Shown piece by piece: positions 12,131 to 25,199 of a stretch of DNA of 64,000 bases (positions are counted from its first letter, which is position 1; each line of letters opens with the position of its first letter). The DNA is from Cacajao melanocephalus. Taxonomy: Eukaryota > Chordata > Mammalia > Primates > Pitheciidae. The notes below the pieces were generated by a model that worked only from the letters and a program-made list of their open reading frames with translations, was not told where the DNA came from and made no database searches. The stretch lies in the NCBI GenBank assembly GCA_963573385.1, contig CAUYLG010008956.1, positions 1-64,000 on the forward strand. The letters are read 5' to 3'. Position numbers and translations under genes: made by a program.

Positions 12131-13260
12131 CTTGGCAGTCCATATGACTAACTTCATGTGTGGCTTGAAGAATTGATCTTAGTATTTCCCTTAAATCATG
12201 AAGACCGTCTGTGTGTCATACTTTATCTCCTTGAAAGCATTTTTCAGATTCTCTTCATTATATAGATTGGGTTAAACCATTTCAAACCATTTCACATATG
12301 GGTAAGCCAGAACCTTGTTTTATGTCCTTTTCTGACTGTGAAGACTTGCCTTAGTGCCACTGCAGTCAGGTGCCAGTTCACGTGTAAGAGCAGCTTTAGG
12401 GCTTAGTTTGAGGAGGAGAATTTTAAAGAGCAGCTGTCACTGTAGTAGACCTGACAAAGTGGGCACCGTCTTTCTCATGAGGACAGTAGTCTTAGTGGAC
12501 AGCAGTCAGTAGCCTACTGTAATTCTGTGAAAATGCATGGTTGTGGGAACCTGCTTGTCCTGGGGGAGATGATGCTTGAAATCAACAGTGACCACAGAGG
12601 AGTGACTGCTTGTCATGGTACCTCTTGTGGCACTGGAACTGGACATTTTTTCTATGAAGACTCTTGTTACTGTTGTCCTTCTGCCCATGACCAGGGACAT
12701 GCCTCGACAGGTACCTAGCAAACTGGGATGACACTCTGAAATTTCAGCAAAGAATCTTACTATCAAATAGAAAGAGTATGACAACACTGCAAAACCACTA
12801 AAATCGCCAAATATTTGCATCACTTTTTCATATTGCTTGAATTTTGGGTATGTGAAATAATCTAGGATTATTAGTATTATTGAATAATCTAGGATTATTA
12901 GTATTATTGAACTGAACTTCAAAAGTATTTTAGAATTATAGAAAGTATTTTCCTTTAATGAATGTAAAATTCAGAAGAATTTTTTAATTATTATTTTACA
13001 GTCTTGAATTAGTTTCCTTTTCCCCCAACCAGCTGTTCTTTATTTAACTAGTTTCTCCAGCTAGGTTTTGTGAGGGTAGGTCTTGAGTGTAGTAGAGCTT
13101 ATCCGGTGTTTATGATGATCTGTTCTTCAGTGCAGACGTTAAGTGTAGTAATAACTGAGAGGTGGAAGTGTGAATTAAGTGTCCTCAGAACATATCATGG
13201 TAATATAAAGAGAGATAATAGGGATAAAGAATTCATGCAAAGAGAACTAAAAGGTATAAA
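12130..13260. other. Unique intron sequence with a perfect 27-bp tandem duplication
   Basis: No repeat family is recognised. A minus-strand frame of 138 codons (12506-12922) runs through the tandem duplication and resembles no protein I know. Confidence 0.45.
12856..12909. repeat. Perfect tandem duplication, 2 x 27 bp
   Basis: The 27-base unit beginning aataatctaggattattag occurs twice with no mismatch (12856-12882, 12883-12909). Identity suggests a recent duplication. Confidence 0.97.
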
Positions 13261-13264
13261 GCAG

Positions 13265-13435
13265 TCAGTGTGAACTGGCACTGTCCTGAGTACTGCACAA
13301 TTCACCTTATTGATTCCTCACCAAGTCACTATAATGTTAGTACCAGTTTACATGGGGGTACCCAAGAACAGAGATTACAAAGCTTGCCCAGAATCACACA
13401 GTTAATCAGAGTAGGGCCAGTATTTTGTTTTTCAG
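13265..13435 (-). repeat. MIR element (minus)
   Basis: gtactgcacaattcacctta, then cagagattacaaagcttgccc and aatcacacagttaatcagag follow the reverse-complement MIR order. Confidence 0.6.
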
Positions 13436-13843
13436 GTTCTCTTTATTATGTAGATTGGGTTAAACAATTTCAAAACTGTTTTACTCTCCTTCCCTCCTTA
13501 AAATAATTCCTTAGTATCATCTAATGTCCAGTAAATTTATCCCACTGTCTTATTTCTATAATATATTCAAATCAGAATCTAAACAAGGTTCACTCATTTG
13601 TCTGGTTGTTTTGAATCTTAAACCTCTTAATTTTGTCATTATTTTTGACTTAATTCAGAAGACAACCATGGTACTGGGTGGCTCTGGGAATATTTTGCTT
13701 TTTTAATTTGTCATTTTATGATTAGGCTGATTAGAAGTGGAGCTTAGATTTGTTGGAATTTTCTTCCCCTTTAATAAGGTCCTTTCATTACAATTTAAGT
13801 CTCTTCCCAATTCTGCTATTTAAATTAAAAAAAAAATTCATAG

Positions 13844-14176
<333 letters not shown>

Positions 14177-14179
14177 TGT

Positions 14180-16560
14180 TTTTTTATTTCCCAAAAGCAT
14201 GTATTTAGAATGGATGTGATATTTGTACCCATGTGGAACGGGCGGTGTGACTGTCCTGGCTCTGGCAGGTGAGTGGAGCAGGACACTGTGGGGAAAGCTA
14301 CAGCCCTCATTCTTTACAGGCCTCCTACTGTCCCCCAATCCCTGATACAGCTCACAGTGAGCAGAGGCACATCGTGGTTGGTGTATAGATATCAGCTGCT
14401 ATGCGTAGGCAGTCACAGGCCTTACTATGTAAATGTTTCTGTCAACCCCGTGTCAGTAAGATGAGACACTTTCTCAGCACTGGAGATGTGATGCATTGAA
14501 TTTGTAATGTCATTAAAGCTGCATGTTTATAGCAGGACTGTTGGGGGAAGATAGAGAATTGATGGGCCTGAGAATAGCAGACATGTAATACCAGATACTG
14601 GAGGTGGGGACTTATTTACAAATTCAGTAGAGTGAATGTTGATTCCATTTCTCCAAGACTCATAACAGCATTAACACTATGGATGGAGGATGCTGGGGGA
14701 CAAAAGGCATGGTGACTCCTGCTCCCATCTAGATTACTCAGGGGCTTTGGGTTTTATCTAGATTACTAAGGTAAATGTGTCAAAAGGTTCATACTGTACT
14801 TGGTTAATTTTATTTTTTGCTTTTCTTTTTTATTGGATGATTTCAGGCAAATAGTAAAATTATGCAAATGGTAAAGAAGACCTTATAATGAAAAACCCCT
14901 AAGTCCTCTGCTCCATATTTAGTTCTTTGTTCTTTAGGCCTCCTGGAATGACCTTCATAAATCTGAACATGTGCATTTTTTACTATATTTCAATGTATCC
15001 ATATTAGACATTTTTTCAACTTTCTGCTCTGAAATTGGTGACTTAGCTTACCTACTTATACTACCCTTGTCTTTTGTTTCTTGATGATTATATTATTATT
15101 TTTGGCTTGGTTTTCTACTGGTCCTCTTTCAAACTTAAATAATAGATGGAAACCTCTGAGTCTTGTTCTGTCAGCATTCACCATTCTTTTTTGATTCTGA
15201 CAATGCAATGTTTAAATAATGTCCCTGCCCTTACCTCCTTCTGCCCTGTGTTCCAGCTTTCCCTATAATACCTTTACTCTCACACATACAAGGTTGGGGC
15301 ATTCACCTGCTGTTCCAAAAACATATTTGAGTGTTTGGTTTTGTTCATAGGATGATTCTAACTGTTGAAAACCAATAAGTAGTCCCTACGTAGTTATGAT
15401 TAAAAACATTAATATTGTTTACTGCTCCCTGTCCTTCATTTTCACAGCTTTATTGAAGTCAGCAGGTGTCTGATTGTTTTCTTCCTTGTATCTTTACCAT
15501 TATGAATTAATTATGCTTTTATTTCTTTGCTGTCATTGGAAAGGAGTCTTGAGAGGGAGCAGAGGCCATTAAGTGTTTGCTTCGTCTGTCATCTGGAACC
15601 TAAATGCTACAGTAACTTGCTTACTAGTCAAGGTCGTGTGAGGATCCTGGGGAGAAAGCACTCCCAGTGTGTAGCATGTGCACCGAGCATGCTTTGGGGT
15701 CAAACAGATATGGGTATGAGTCCTTCTATCATGATTATGTTGGGCTGGTTTCCAACATAATCAGAAGTCAAAATGAATCCAGAAAAGGCTGGGTCATTGC
15801 TGCACGTTAACCATGTCCCATTTGTAGGAAAGTTGACATTTCTGGAAACTTCACCCTGACTACTACTTCACCTCTGTTGATAGAGCCTCTAAGGGTGAGG
15901 AAGCCCACGCAGTGGGCTCTGTTCTCCCTGTAACAGCTCTACCCCAGGTTCTATGAATCCAGGCATTGGTGTAGCCCACTGAGAACATACCTTTTCATGA
16001 ACTTTCAGGTTTCTACACTTTACTTTGATTGCTGTCTCTGCTTCTAGTGTTCTAGGAGAGTATAGCTAAACATATTGAATGCCTAAACAGAATTCAATTG
16101 GAATAATAAATTAGTTAGCATAACAACACAGTATCTTCAGCTTTGTTTATAGCAGTTGTGCTTTCCCAGTAATGAAATATATCACCTATATCATATGATG
16201 TTTCTCCATACCTTTCTTCTCTCAATTATGTAACTCTTGAGAAATTTTCAAATAGTAGGGAAAAAAAAGCAGGCATATATGCCACATTTAATTCCATGAT
16301 GTTCAAAAGCCTTACCCAGTCCACTAGGTTTCTACTAGAATTTGAATGGGAATGTGGGGCCCTCAGCTGGGATTTATACCTGTAGCAGGTACCGTTGGAC
16401 AGCTTTTGTCCGAGCATGTTTATGATGACATTGTTCATGGCACAGATAACGTCTTAGAGAAGAGAAGAGGCCCCGACTGCAGGAAGAAATGCAAAATACA
16501 GCTTTCTAGGCCATCAACAGACTAGCAGGCAGACCGTCAAGGTTCAGTGTGATTAGGGGT
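14180..16560. other. Mostly unique intron sequence
   Basis: No confident repeat except a weak plus-strand MIR trace near 15660-15730. It contains an 11-12 bp perfect inverted repeat at 15732-15763. No exon or RNA gene is recognised. Confidence 0.45.
15732..15763. repeat. Perfect 12-bp inverted repeat
   Basis: TGATTATGTTGG (15732-15743) pairs with CCAACATAATCA (15752-15763). Flanking cttc/gaag could extend the stem past a short bulge. Confidence 0.9.
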
Positions 16561-16570
16561 AGGAGAGGTT

Positions 16571-16651
16571 AAGACTTATTTTCCTCTGTTGGACCTCAGT
16601 GCTTCCTGTGTGACTCAGATAGAGGAGGCCTGGCATCAAAGTGAGTGCATT
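16571..16651. repeat. 81-bp segment duplicated at 19152-19232 (copy 1)
   Basis: Shares 75 of 81 positions with 19152-19232, including an identical block of more than 40 bases ending ggcctggcatcaaa. No known repeat family is recognised. Confidence 0.85.
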
Positions 16652-16914
16652 GGTCTCCCCTTGGTAACTCCTGGCCTTTGATTTCCACGTCGTCCTGACT
16701 CCTGAGTACCCCATGTGTCTGCTTGGGCGTTGGGCATTTGGTTTAGTGTTCATCCTCAAAGGCCGTGTTCCCTCTTCTCCATCTGTCTTCCTGTGTATCT
16801 GACAGACATAATTTTAAGAACTATTTCTTCACATCTGCAGTGTAGCATATCATGATGTTTTGTTAGTATAAATATATACATAGATTAAATTATCAAAATA
16901 AAATAGAATGTCAA

Positions 16915-17297
16915 CTGTGTGGCGGAGACAAATAGTGCTCACCAAACATCTGTGTGCTCATGCACATTCCCAGTGCCCCCTGCAGTTAGGTTGCAGCCAT
17001 GTGACTAGGTCTGGATAATCGTCTGTGAGAGGAAGGGCCTGTAATACTTCAGGTCAAGGCACTTAAGAGTTGGTGTGACTCTGCTACCTCTCCCCTCACC
17101 TTCTGTTGTAGCCTTGGAGGCCTTGTGTGGAAACATGGCACCACGTGGCAGAGAGAGCCTGATCCCGTTGACACTGGACGGAGGAGAGTTTCTGATAATC
17201 AGCAGGGGACTTTGTGTGGATTTATTGGGTTGAGTCATTGAGGCCTTGGGGTTTATTTCTTACAGCAACATAGCCTACTATTACTCTAATTAATATA
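16915..17297 (+). repeat. Old MaLR/ERVL-type LTR (plus)
   Basis: gtgccccctgcagttaggtt with gcagccatgtgactaggtctgg, and a terminal cttacagcaacatagcctact...taatata, match the layout of a mammalian LTR ending in the ...taata(c)A signature. The 5' boundary is approximate. Confidence 0.55.
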
Positions 17298-17339
17298 GTT
17301 TTTGAGAGCTAAAAGAGAGCCAAATATTTTTCATGCCCC

Positions 17340-17500
17340 AGCCTTTGACTTTGTAGATGAAGAAGCATGCTCAGAGGGTGCAGAGGGAGTTAGTGGTAGA
17401 GTCTGGATGGGACCTGAGTTTCCTGATGCCGAGTCTCCCTGTCTTCTGCCATCAGGCCTGTCAGGTAGTAGAAGACACCTGTAGCAAGATCTCCAGACTT
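17340..17500 (-). repeat. MIR element (minus)
   Basis: tgtagatgaagaagcatgctcag followed by ggtagagtctggatgggac and cctgatgccgagtctccc matches reverse-complement MIR order. Confidence 0.5.
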
Positions 17501-17559
17501 AAACTGGAATCACAGTTTATACGCTATGATTTTATATCATCAGGCACATTTGCAAAGCG

Positions 17560-19150
17560 GTTTTAAAATGACTGTTAACTGCACAGTCCTCTGGTGTTCA
17601 AATTGAGTCTTGGAGTATTGATGAGATAGCCACAGGGTCTCATTTAGTATGTGCTTGCCAAAAGCTAGTTAGCATTTGGATAACTGCCAAAAGTTGCTGG
17701 TGCTCTAATGGACTTGGTCTGTGGTGTAGCAGGGGTTAGATTGGATGAAACTGTTTTCTGTAACTGCGACTGGCGCCTAGGCTGGGCCAGGGGAAGGAAG
17801 GGAGGGGAGAGGGCCTTGAGTGTGAGATAGCACTTCTGCTGTGTCTCTCTCAGGCGTAGCTGCCACAGCCCAGCAGCTGTGCTGTGTCAGCTCCTCCTCT
17901 GGCCTATGTTAAGGAAGGAGACCTGTTTCTGTTGCCCATGATGATACCACTCACTCACTTGCAGATGTGGCTCACATCTTCCTTGTCACCTCCGGGGTAA
18001 TCTTCCATCCCCCACTGGTCAGGTCCAAGTGCTGTGAGAAAATAAGAGCTGGCAGGTTGTGTGTGAGACCCACTGTGAAGAATCAAAGCCCTTCTCAAAA
18101 ATTAGAAATAATTTGTGTTTCTAGTCACACAGAGACTCCTTTGAGGATTAATCACCATTTTTTAAAGTAGAAAGAACATGGTACTTTAATAAAATGAGTT
18201 AGTGATCTTTCTTCATTCAAGATTTATTTTCATTTTAAACAAACAAAAATTTCATTGTAAGAACTTACTAGAAACTGAAAAAGTTTGTTTCAAACAGTAA
18301 CATTTCTTTGTTTTTACTGTCTTTTGTTTTAGACACTTAAATTGAGCTAATGAATTGGCAAATACTTCTGATTATATCCTTCTCTGATGCTGGAAGTCAG
18401 ATCACCTTGTATGTAGAAAAAATATGCCTTATGGTTTGTGAAATAACTGTGTATACGTAGAGTCCATTTGCCTGAGGTCTCCTCAGGGCCTTTTGTAGCT
18501 CTTTGAGAGTCTGCACGAACACGGTGGCATTAACCTGTCCAGTTAATGAATCTGCTGTCTCAGTGGGGATGCTTCAGGGTAGTTCTTTCTATGGGATTGG
18601 TAGCTCAAATCAGAGTTGGGACCAGGTGCATTTAATGGTGCGATGGGAGGTAGGACACAACTCTGGTTGGGTTCACTTTGTGATGGGGAAAGGCCCAGGA
18701 GGAGACAGAACTGGGAGAGCTGGGGAGAGAGCCTGGAGACTCATGGAGGGCAGGTGTGTGGGCTGCAGAAAGTAGGGTGGAGAGGATCGATCTTAAAGCT
18801 AGAAGGTATCTCACAAGATTTTTTTTTTTAATTTCTGTTTTACTTAGTATTGGTATTTTTGTTAATAATGGAAGGCCAATATTAATCAAAAGCTGTTGGG
18901 TATTCATTAATTTGCTTCAGAATCATATTTTGAATGTCAGGAGCCTTCTGGGAAAATATGAAGAGGGTGGAAGGGCAGCAGTAGGGGGCTCACAAATTTA
19001 ATAAGGTTCTTAGCCCTTGAAGAAAAGCCCAAAAGATGAGCTAAGTCCTATATGAGTAACTAGGATACTATAGAGGGTTAGAAATAAAGATATTAAGGCA
19101 GGCTCATGAGAATACATCTGTCTTGGAGGAGGGGCTATGAAAAGGAACCT
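17560..19150. other. Unique intron sequence
   Basis: No repeat family is recognised apart from short A/T runs near 18820. Several short frames are open on both strands without recognisable homology. Confidence 0.45.
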
Positions 19151-19151
19151 G

Positions 19152-19232
19152 AAGACTTGTTTCCCTCTGTTGGACCCAAGTGCTTCCTGTGTGACTCAGA
19201 TAGAGGAGGCCTGGCATCAAATTAAGTGCATT
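19152..19232. repeat. 81-bp segment duplicated at 16571-16651 (copy 2)
   Basis: About 92.6% identical to copy 1 in the same orientation, 2.58 kb away. Both copies happen to be open in one minus-strand frame. Confidence 0.85.
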
Positions 19233-19479
19233 TGATGGTGTTTGATTTGACCCTTGAAGAAGCACTGGAGTTTTTAGTGATTTGACACATAGGTCTGGGC
19301 AGGAGGGAGCATCCTGGGTAAAGTAATATGGACAGAAAAGGGAACATGTTTTCAAAACCCCAAATTGAGACCTGTGGTGGGGCAGGGGAGGAAGAGACTG
19401 TTTTGCAGATAATTTGACTTCACTGTTGCTAATAGCATTGAATAGAGTGTGGTGTCCAGGAATATCATCTCCTGTTATC

Positions 19480-19620
19480 CCAAAAACCCTGGGAAAAGCA
19501 CATTCTTATCTGATTACAAAATGGGAGAATCAAGGCTCTAAAAGGGTGTTAAACAATTTGCTCAGGTTGTACAGAGTAAGAGGTGAATTCAAACTCAGGC
19601 AGAGCAGCCCTTGAGTTGAG
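19480..19620 (-). repeat. MIR element (minus)
   Basis: acaaaatgggagaatcaaggctc, aacaatttgctcaggttgt and gtgaattcaaactcaggcag follow the reverse-complement MIR consensus. Confidence 0.6.
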
Positions 19621-19800
19621 ACCAGTAAGCAGGGTAGTACACTGCCCTTGGTACTGAAAACAGGGACATCCAGGTGCCATGGGATAGAAGAGATAAGATT
19701 AGGACCATCTTGGAAAATCTGGCATCTGTGCTTGCTAAAACCTGGGATGTGTTCAGGGATGGGAAAGGAGTAGGGTTTAAGTCAGCATGTGAGAACTGTG

Positions 19801-20095
19801 CAGTTGGGACAGTACAGTAGCCAACTAGCCACATGTGGCATTGAATATGTCTTGTCCCCACTGAGGTGCAGTCTAAGTGTAAAGTAAATGCTAGATTTCA
19901 AAGATCAAGTATAACAAAAGAATGTAAAATAGCTCAATAATTTTTATATTGATTACACATTGAAATGTTTCCAAAATTACATCTTAAATATATTTTTAAA
20001 GTTAATTTTACCTTTTTTTACTTTTTAAAATGTGTCTACTAGAAAGTTTTAAATTATGTAGGGGGCTCACATTATATTTTTATTGGACAATCCTG
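19801..20095. mobile_element. Nonautonomous DNA transposon (hAT-like)
   Basis: The motifs tagccacatgtggcattga, aagaatgtaaaatagctcaa, ttttatattgattacacat and tctactagaaagttttaaatta occur in the order of a common primate DNA-element family, whose ends resemble CAGTGCTGTCCAATAG. The right end here is ttttattggacaatcctg. The left terminal repeat is degraded. Confidence 0.65.
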
Positions 20096-20099
20096 GTCT

Positions 20100-21690
20100 G
20101 AAATGTAAGATTAAGCAGTTTGGGATTTATAAAAAAGTAAGCTTTCTTTCTCAATTTTGTTTATGATTATTCCCCTTTTATATGTGGTTTTTAGGTATCT
20201 GTAATAGCCAGCTAAAGTTTTAGCTAATTAGTCAGATATAGGCCTTTACTATCTTTACTATAAAATATTGTTGTCTCTGCACTTGAAGATGGTCTCTGAG
20301 TTATGCCTCAGTGTTGGCTTTATTACACAGTATAAAAGAAAAGCATCCTGTGTCCATGCCATATTCATGACAGAGAGTTTATGCATCTCAGGACAGAATG
20401 AACTCTTTCATGTTTCCCTGAAGTTAATGATTGACCAAATACATCACGACCTTTGAAATAACACATGGCTTTAGAATGGCCCCCATTCTCAGTTTATATC
20501 ACATCGTTGGCACCATAAAGTTATCAGACATTCACCTGTGGGGTCTGCCTTTAGAACCGGTCAGGAGAGTTTGATGTTACAAGTGTGTCTGTAATGTAGA
20601 AAAAAGGGAATCATGCTGATGCTCTTACTTGCTTTTTAACTTGTGGCCCTTCAAAGATGTACAGTTATTAATTTGGAGATTCGAATATATTCTCCCCATA
20701 ATCCCATTTTCTTTAATAACAATTTTTTGCTAGATTGCTTTTATGACTCCAATTTCCTTATCTTATTTGCTTTTCCACTGCAAATGTCAGCGGCTCAACT
20801 TCTGAGCCCTGATAAAGCTTTTGTGGCGTTAATTCTTGACCTGACCTTCATTCCTCAGACCTCTGGCTGAAGAAAGCATAACTTTGGCATTACATGTGCA
20901 TAGAATTCAGGACTTGAAAGGGATCAAGGAGGAAAGTTTCCATAACAATTTGTAAAAGTAGCTTTCTTTAACTACAGTAATTCAGATATTTACAAAATCC
21001 TTTAGCCAGAAATGCCCTGAGAATTCAGAGGAGGTAAGAACAGATGAACAGCCTGGAAATCAGAGTTCCTTCTTCACTCCTTGCTGTGCTGGTGGAATGA
21101 CAACTTACTTATTCTCTTGGGCTCTTTCAGCGCCTGGGAGCCGGTTCCTGCCTCAGGGTTAAGGGGCTGCCTTCCCCTCCTTACTCGGCTTCTGAAGCCA
21201 ACAGTTCCACCTCCTGGTCAATTTCCAAAGCTAATACCTAGAGAAGGAAATTCATCAACAACCTTTCCCTGTCAGGGTGACTTATAATGAGCCTCTTCTC
21301 CCAGATGGGGAGATTCCTGTCCTAGCCCAGAGACATTTTTTGCTGGAAACTAGATTGAAGCCTTCAATCGCCAGGAGAGACAGCCTCCCTGGCCTGGTCC
21401 CAGCGCTCTGTGCTCACCTTCCCCCTGCTGGTTTGACTCACAGGCTCCCATTCTGCTTCAGCTTCTCTATCAGTGGGTGTGGGCCTAAGACTCAGGACTC
21501 CTTCCCTGCTAATTCTTATGCCTCAGGCTGGAAGGGCTTAGCTCCTGCATGTCCAGCTGGATCTGGCTCTCCAGATATGGTAATGTGCCCAGTAGCTTGA
21601 AAGGATCTTTGTTTCTGACCCCCTCTGGAATTAGTACTAGAATGATATGAAAACAGAAGACACCAAATAACTCAGTGATAAAAAGCTACA
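20100..21690. other. Unique intron sequence
   Basis: No repeat recognised. 21100-21600 is more GC-rich than its surroundings, with overlapping open frames of up to 107 codons, but no homology, start context or splice structure supports a gene. Confidence 0.45.
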
Positions 21691-22043
21691 AAAACTGCTA
21701 AAGGCAGTACCTAATCAATTATGATCAAAGTCTTCCACTGATATTGGAAAGATTATCTTAGCTGCTCCAATCAAAATTCAAATACATCCATCAAAACCTC
21801 TTCCAAACCTTAAGCAATACCCTTTGAAACCAGAAACTTTAGAATAAGACCTGTAGTTTTAGACTATAAAACAAGAGGCTTCATTATTCCCTGTACAAGC
21901 CCATATAACATTTACCCTTCCCATAAGAAAACCAAATGGTAGAGGATGGAGGGTTGTGCGAGAACTGAGATAAATTAACAATATTCCTCACCATCTAGTA
22001 GTGCCAAACCCCCATACATTGTTGACTGTAATATCAAACAGTT

Positions 22044-22366
22044 AAATTCTTGGCGGGGCATGGTGGTTCACGCCTGTAATCCCAGCACTTTGGGAGGCAG
22101 AGGCAGGCAGATCACCTAAGGTCAGGAGTTTGAGACCAGCCTGGCCAACATGGCGAAACCCTATCTCTGCTAAAAATGCAAAGATTAGCTGGGCTTGGTG
22201 GTGTGCACCTGTAATCCCAGCTACTCAGGAGACTGAGACAAGAGAATCTCTTGAACCCAGGAGGCAGAGGTTACAGTGAGCTGAGATGGCACCACTGCAC
22301 TCCAGCCTGGACAACAGAGCAAGACTTTATGTAGAAAAAAAAAAAAAGAAAAAAAGGCAAATTCTT
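22044..22366 (+). repeat. Alu, full length (plus), with target-site duplications
   Basis: A dimeric Alu from 22052, ending in an A-rich tail at 22355. aaattctt at 22044-22051 is repeated at 22359-22366. It splits the retroviral RT. Confidence 0.95.
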
Positions 22367-23569
22367 TACTGTGATAAATTTATATAATACATTCTTCAAT
22401 ATTCAGGTACATAAAGATAATTTCTCTTTTCCTTCACTTGGGAAGACAGAAGTACACATGGAGAGTCATGCCTCAGGGAAACTCTGAGAGCCCCACTTAC
22501 TTTTCACAAATATGAAAAGCAGGTCTCTCAGATGTTGTCTTCTGTAAGAAATCGATTTTAATACAACACACAGATGATTTGCTTCTCTGCTCAGAGGATA
22601 GGCAAACCTCTATAGAGGATGAGATTCACTTGTTATAACAGCCCTAAAGGTACACAAGGCCTCGAGAAAAACAAAAACATTAGTTTTGTCACACAAAGAT
22701 ATTTGGGTAATTTAATATCAAAGGAAGGTCATTTTATCCACCTAGACAGTATATTGGCCCTCCCTATCCCCAAAACTATAAAACAACTAAAAAGATTTCT
22801 GAGAGTGACCAGATACTATCAGAATTAAATTTCAAACTTCTCCCTAAAAACTCAGCCTTTATATACTCTTCTAAACAAGATAAACCAGACCCCCTGAAAT
22901 GGAATACGATAAATCAGTTAACATTAAAAGAGGTTAAAAAGAGTGTTATAAATTCCCCAGCTTTGGGACATCCACATTATGATATTCCATTTTCGTTGTT
23001 TGTTTATGAAAATCATAAAAATGTCTTGGGACATTCTGACACAAAAACATGGAGACCAAAATAGACCTGAAGGATACAAGATTCTGTGGCTACGAAATGG
23101 CCACCTCGCATGAGGACAGTAACTGCCACTGCTCTGTTAGTAAGAACAACCAAAGAAATAGTGATGGACTTTCTACTCACTGTCTTTGTTTCACATTCTG
23201 TGGAAGTACTTGTGAATTCATAGCACACTCAACATTGTTCTATCAGCAGATTCACTTCTTGTGAAGTTCCTCTTCTTTCTGTATCTCACATTACAATCTC
23301 TAGGTGCAGTCATCTACACCCTGCCACTCTTCTGCCTCTACCTTCAGATGACATGCTGCATGGTTGCATAATCTTAAGCAACCAGCTCTGCTGTTCTAGA
23401 ACAGATCTATAAGAGATTCCTCTTAGTAACACTGATGTTATGTGGCTTACAGATAAATATTACTTAAAATTAAATCTGGGACTTCTTGTACAGGTTACAG
23501 TACAATATCTTTAACTGAAAAACTAAGAAGTACTTACCTTCCAGAAGCCACCTTGGCTCAACAAATAAC

Positions 23570-23876
23570 ATTGATAACGTTAGGCCGGGCACTGTGGCTC
23601 ATGCCTGTAATCCCAGCACTTTGGGAGGCCGAGACGGGTGGATAACGAGGTCAGAAGTTCAAGACCAGCCTGACCAAGATGGTGAAACCCCGTCTCTACT
23701 AAAATACAAAAATTAGCCGGGTGTGGTGACAGGCACCTGTAGTCTCAGCTACTTGGGAGGCTGAGGCCGAGAATTGCTTGAACCCTGCAGGAGGAGTTTG
23801 CAGTGAGCCGAGATTGTGCCACTGTTTCCCAGCCTGGGCGAATTGAGACCACAAAAAAAAAAGATTGATAACATTA
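23570..23876 (+). repeat. Alu, full length (plus), with target-site duplications
   Basis: ggccgggcactgtggctcat starts at 23583. The 13-base duplication attgataacgtta (23570-23582) recurs as attgataacatta (23864-23876), one mismatch. It lies between the retroviral connection and RNase H remnants. Confidence 0.95.
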
Positions 23877-24163
23877 ATTAGGGCCTGTTAACTGACCAAA
23901 AAATTCTGTTAATATGCATATAGACAGCAGAGATGCATTCAGAATGGCTCAAAATTTTTAAATGCTACAAAACAAAAAGATTTTAACCTCTTCTGATCAG
24001 TCCATTTAAAAAAGATACCTTATTATGCAATTGTTAAAAGCCATATTATTACCAAAATGTCTGATCATTATTAAAATCCCAGTTCATTCCAAATCAGATA
24101 CTCCAAAAAACAAACAAAAATCACTAGCCAATAATATAGCAAAAAAAAAAAAAGAAAAAAAAG

Positions 24164-25199
24164 GCTGCTCTTTCTGCACAGCAAAAGAAACTATCAATAG
24201 AGTGAATCAGCAACTAACAGAATGGGAAAACATTTTTGCAATCTACCCATCTGACAAAGGGCTACTATCCAGATTCTATGGAGAACTTAAACAAATTTAC
24301 AAGAAAAAAACAACCCCATCAAAAAATGGGCAAAGGAAATGAACAGACACTTTTCAAAAGAGGGCATTTATGCAGCCAAAAAATATATATATGAAAAAAA
24401 CCTCATCATCACTGGTCTTTAGAGATATTCCAATCAAAATCACATTGAGATACCACCTCACACCAGTTAGAATGGCAATCATTTAAAAATCAAGAGACAA
24501 CAGATGCTGGAGAGGATGTGGAGAAATAGAAATGCTTTTACACTGTTGGTGGGAGTGTAAATTAACCATTGTGGAAGACAGTGTGGCAATTCCTCAAGGA
24601 TCTAGAAATAGAAATATTATTTGACCCAGAAATACCATTACTGGATATATACCCAAAGTATAATAAATCATTCTATTATAAAAGCACATGCACACGTTTA
24701 TTGTGGCACCGTTAACAATAGCAAAGACTTGGAACCAACCCAAATGCCCATCAAGGATAGACTGGATAAAGAAAACGTGGCACATATACATCCTATGTAT
24801 ATGTGGAATGGAATACTATGCAGCCATAAAAAGGATGAGTTCATGTCCTTTGCAGGGACATGGGTGAAACTGGAAACCATCATTCTCAGCAAACTGACGC
24901 AAGAAGAGAAAACCAAACACCACATGTTCTCACTCATAAGTGGGTGTTGAACAACGAGAACACATGGACACAGGGAGGGGAATATCACACACTGGAATCT
25001 GGGGGGTAGGGGGCTAGGAGAGGAATAGCAGGGGGTGGGGGATTGAGGAGGGACAACATTAGTAGAAATACCTAATGTAGATGACGAAGCGTTGGATGCA
25101 GCAAACCATCACCATGGCAGGTGTATACCTATGTAACAAACCTGCACTATCTGCACATGTACCCCAGAACTGAAAGTATAATTTTTAAAAAGCTGCTCT
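24164..25199 (+). mobile_element. 5'-truncated L1 (plus) inside the ERV
   Basis: Matches the end of L1 ORF2 (ctgcacagcaaaagaaactatc... through gcagccataaaaaggatgagtt) and the 3' UTR to accccagaactgaaagtataa. gctgctct at 24164-24171 is repeated at 25192-25199 after a very short A-rich tail. ORF2 is truncated and contains stops, so the element is dead. Relatively low divergence suggests a primate-age L1P. Confidence 0.92.

Noticed and set aside
12506..12922. 138-codon minus-strand frame
   Set aside because: No recognised homology; part of it is the tandem 27-bp duplication, and no splice or promoter context is visible.
21081..21600. GC-richer block with two open frames as a lost exon or protease/gag part of the ERV
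   Set aside because: No retroviral motif or known domain is seen, and the ERV reading begins only at about 21690.
24025..24342. 105-codon frame as a gene
   Set aside because: It is a chance fusion of the ERV RNase H C-terminal remnant, an A-rich run, and L1 ORF2.
24164..25199. Active L1 candidate
   Set aside because: Truncated to the last kilobase with stops in ORF2; cannot move itself.
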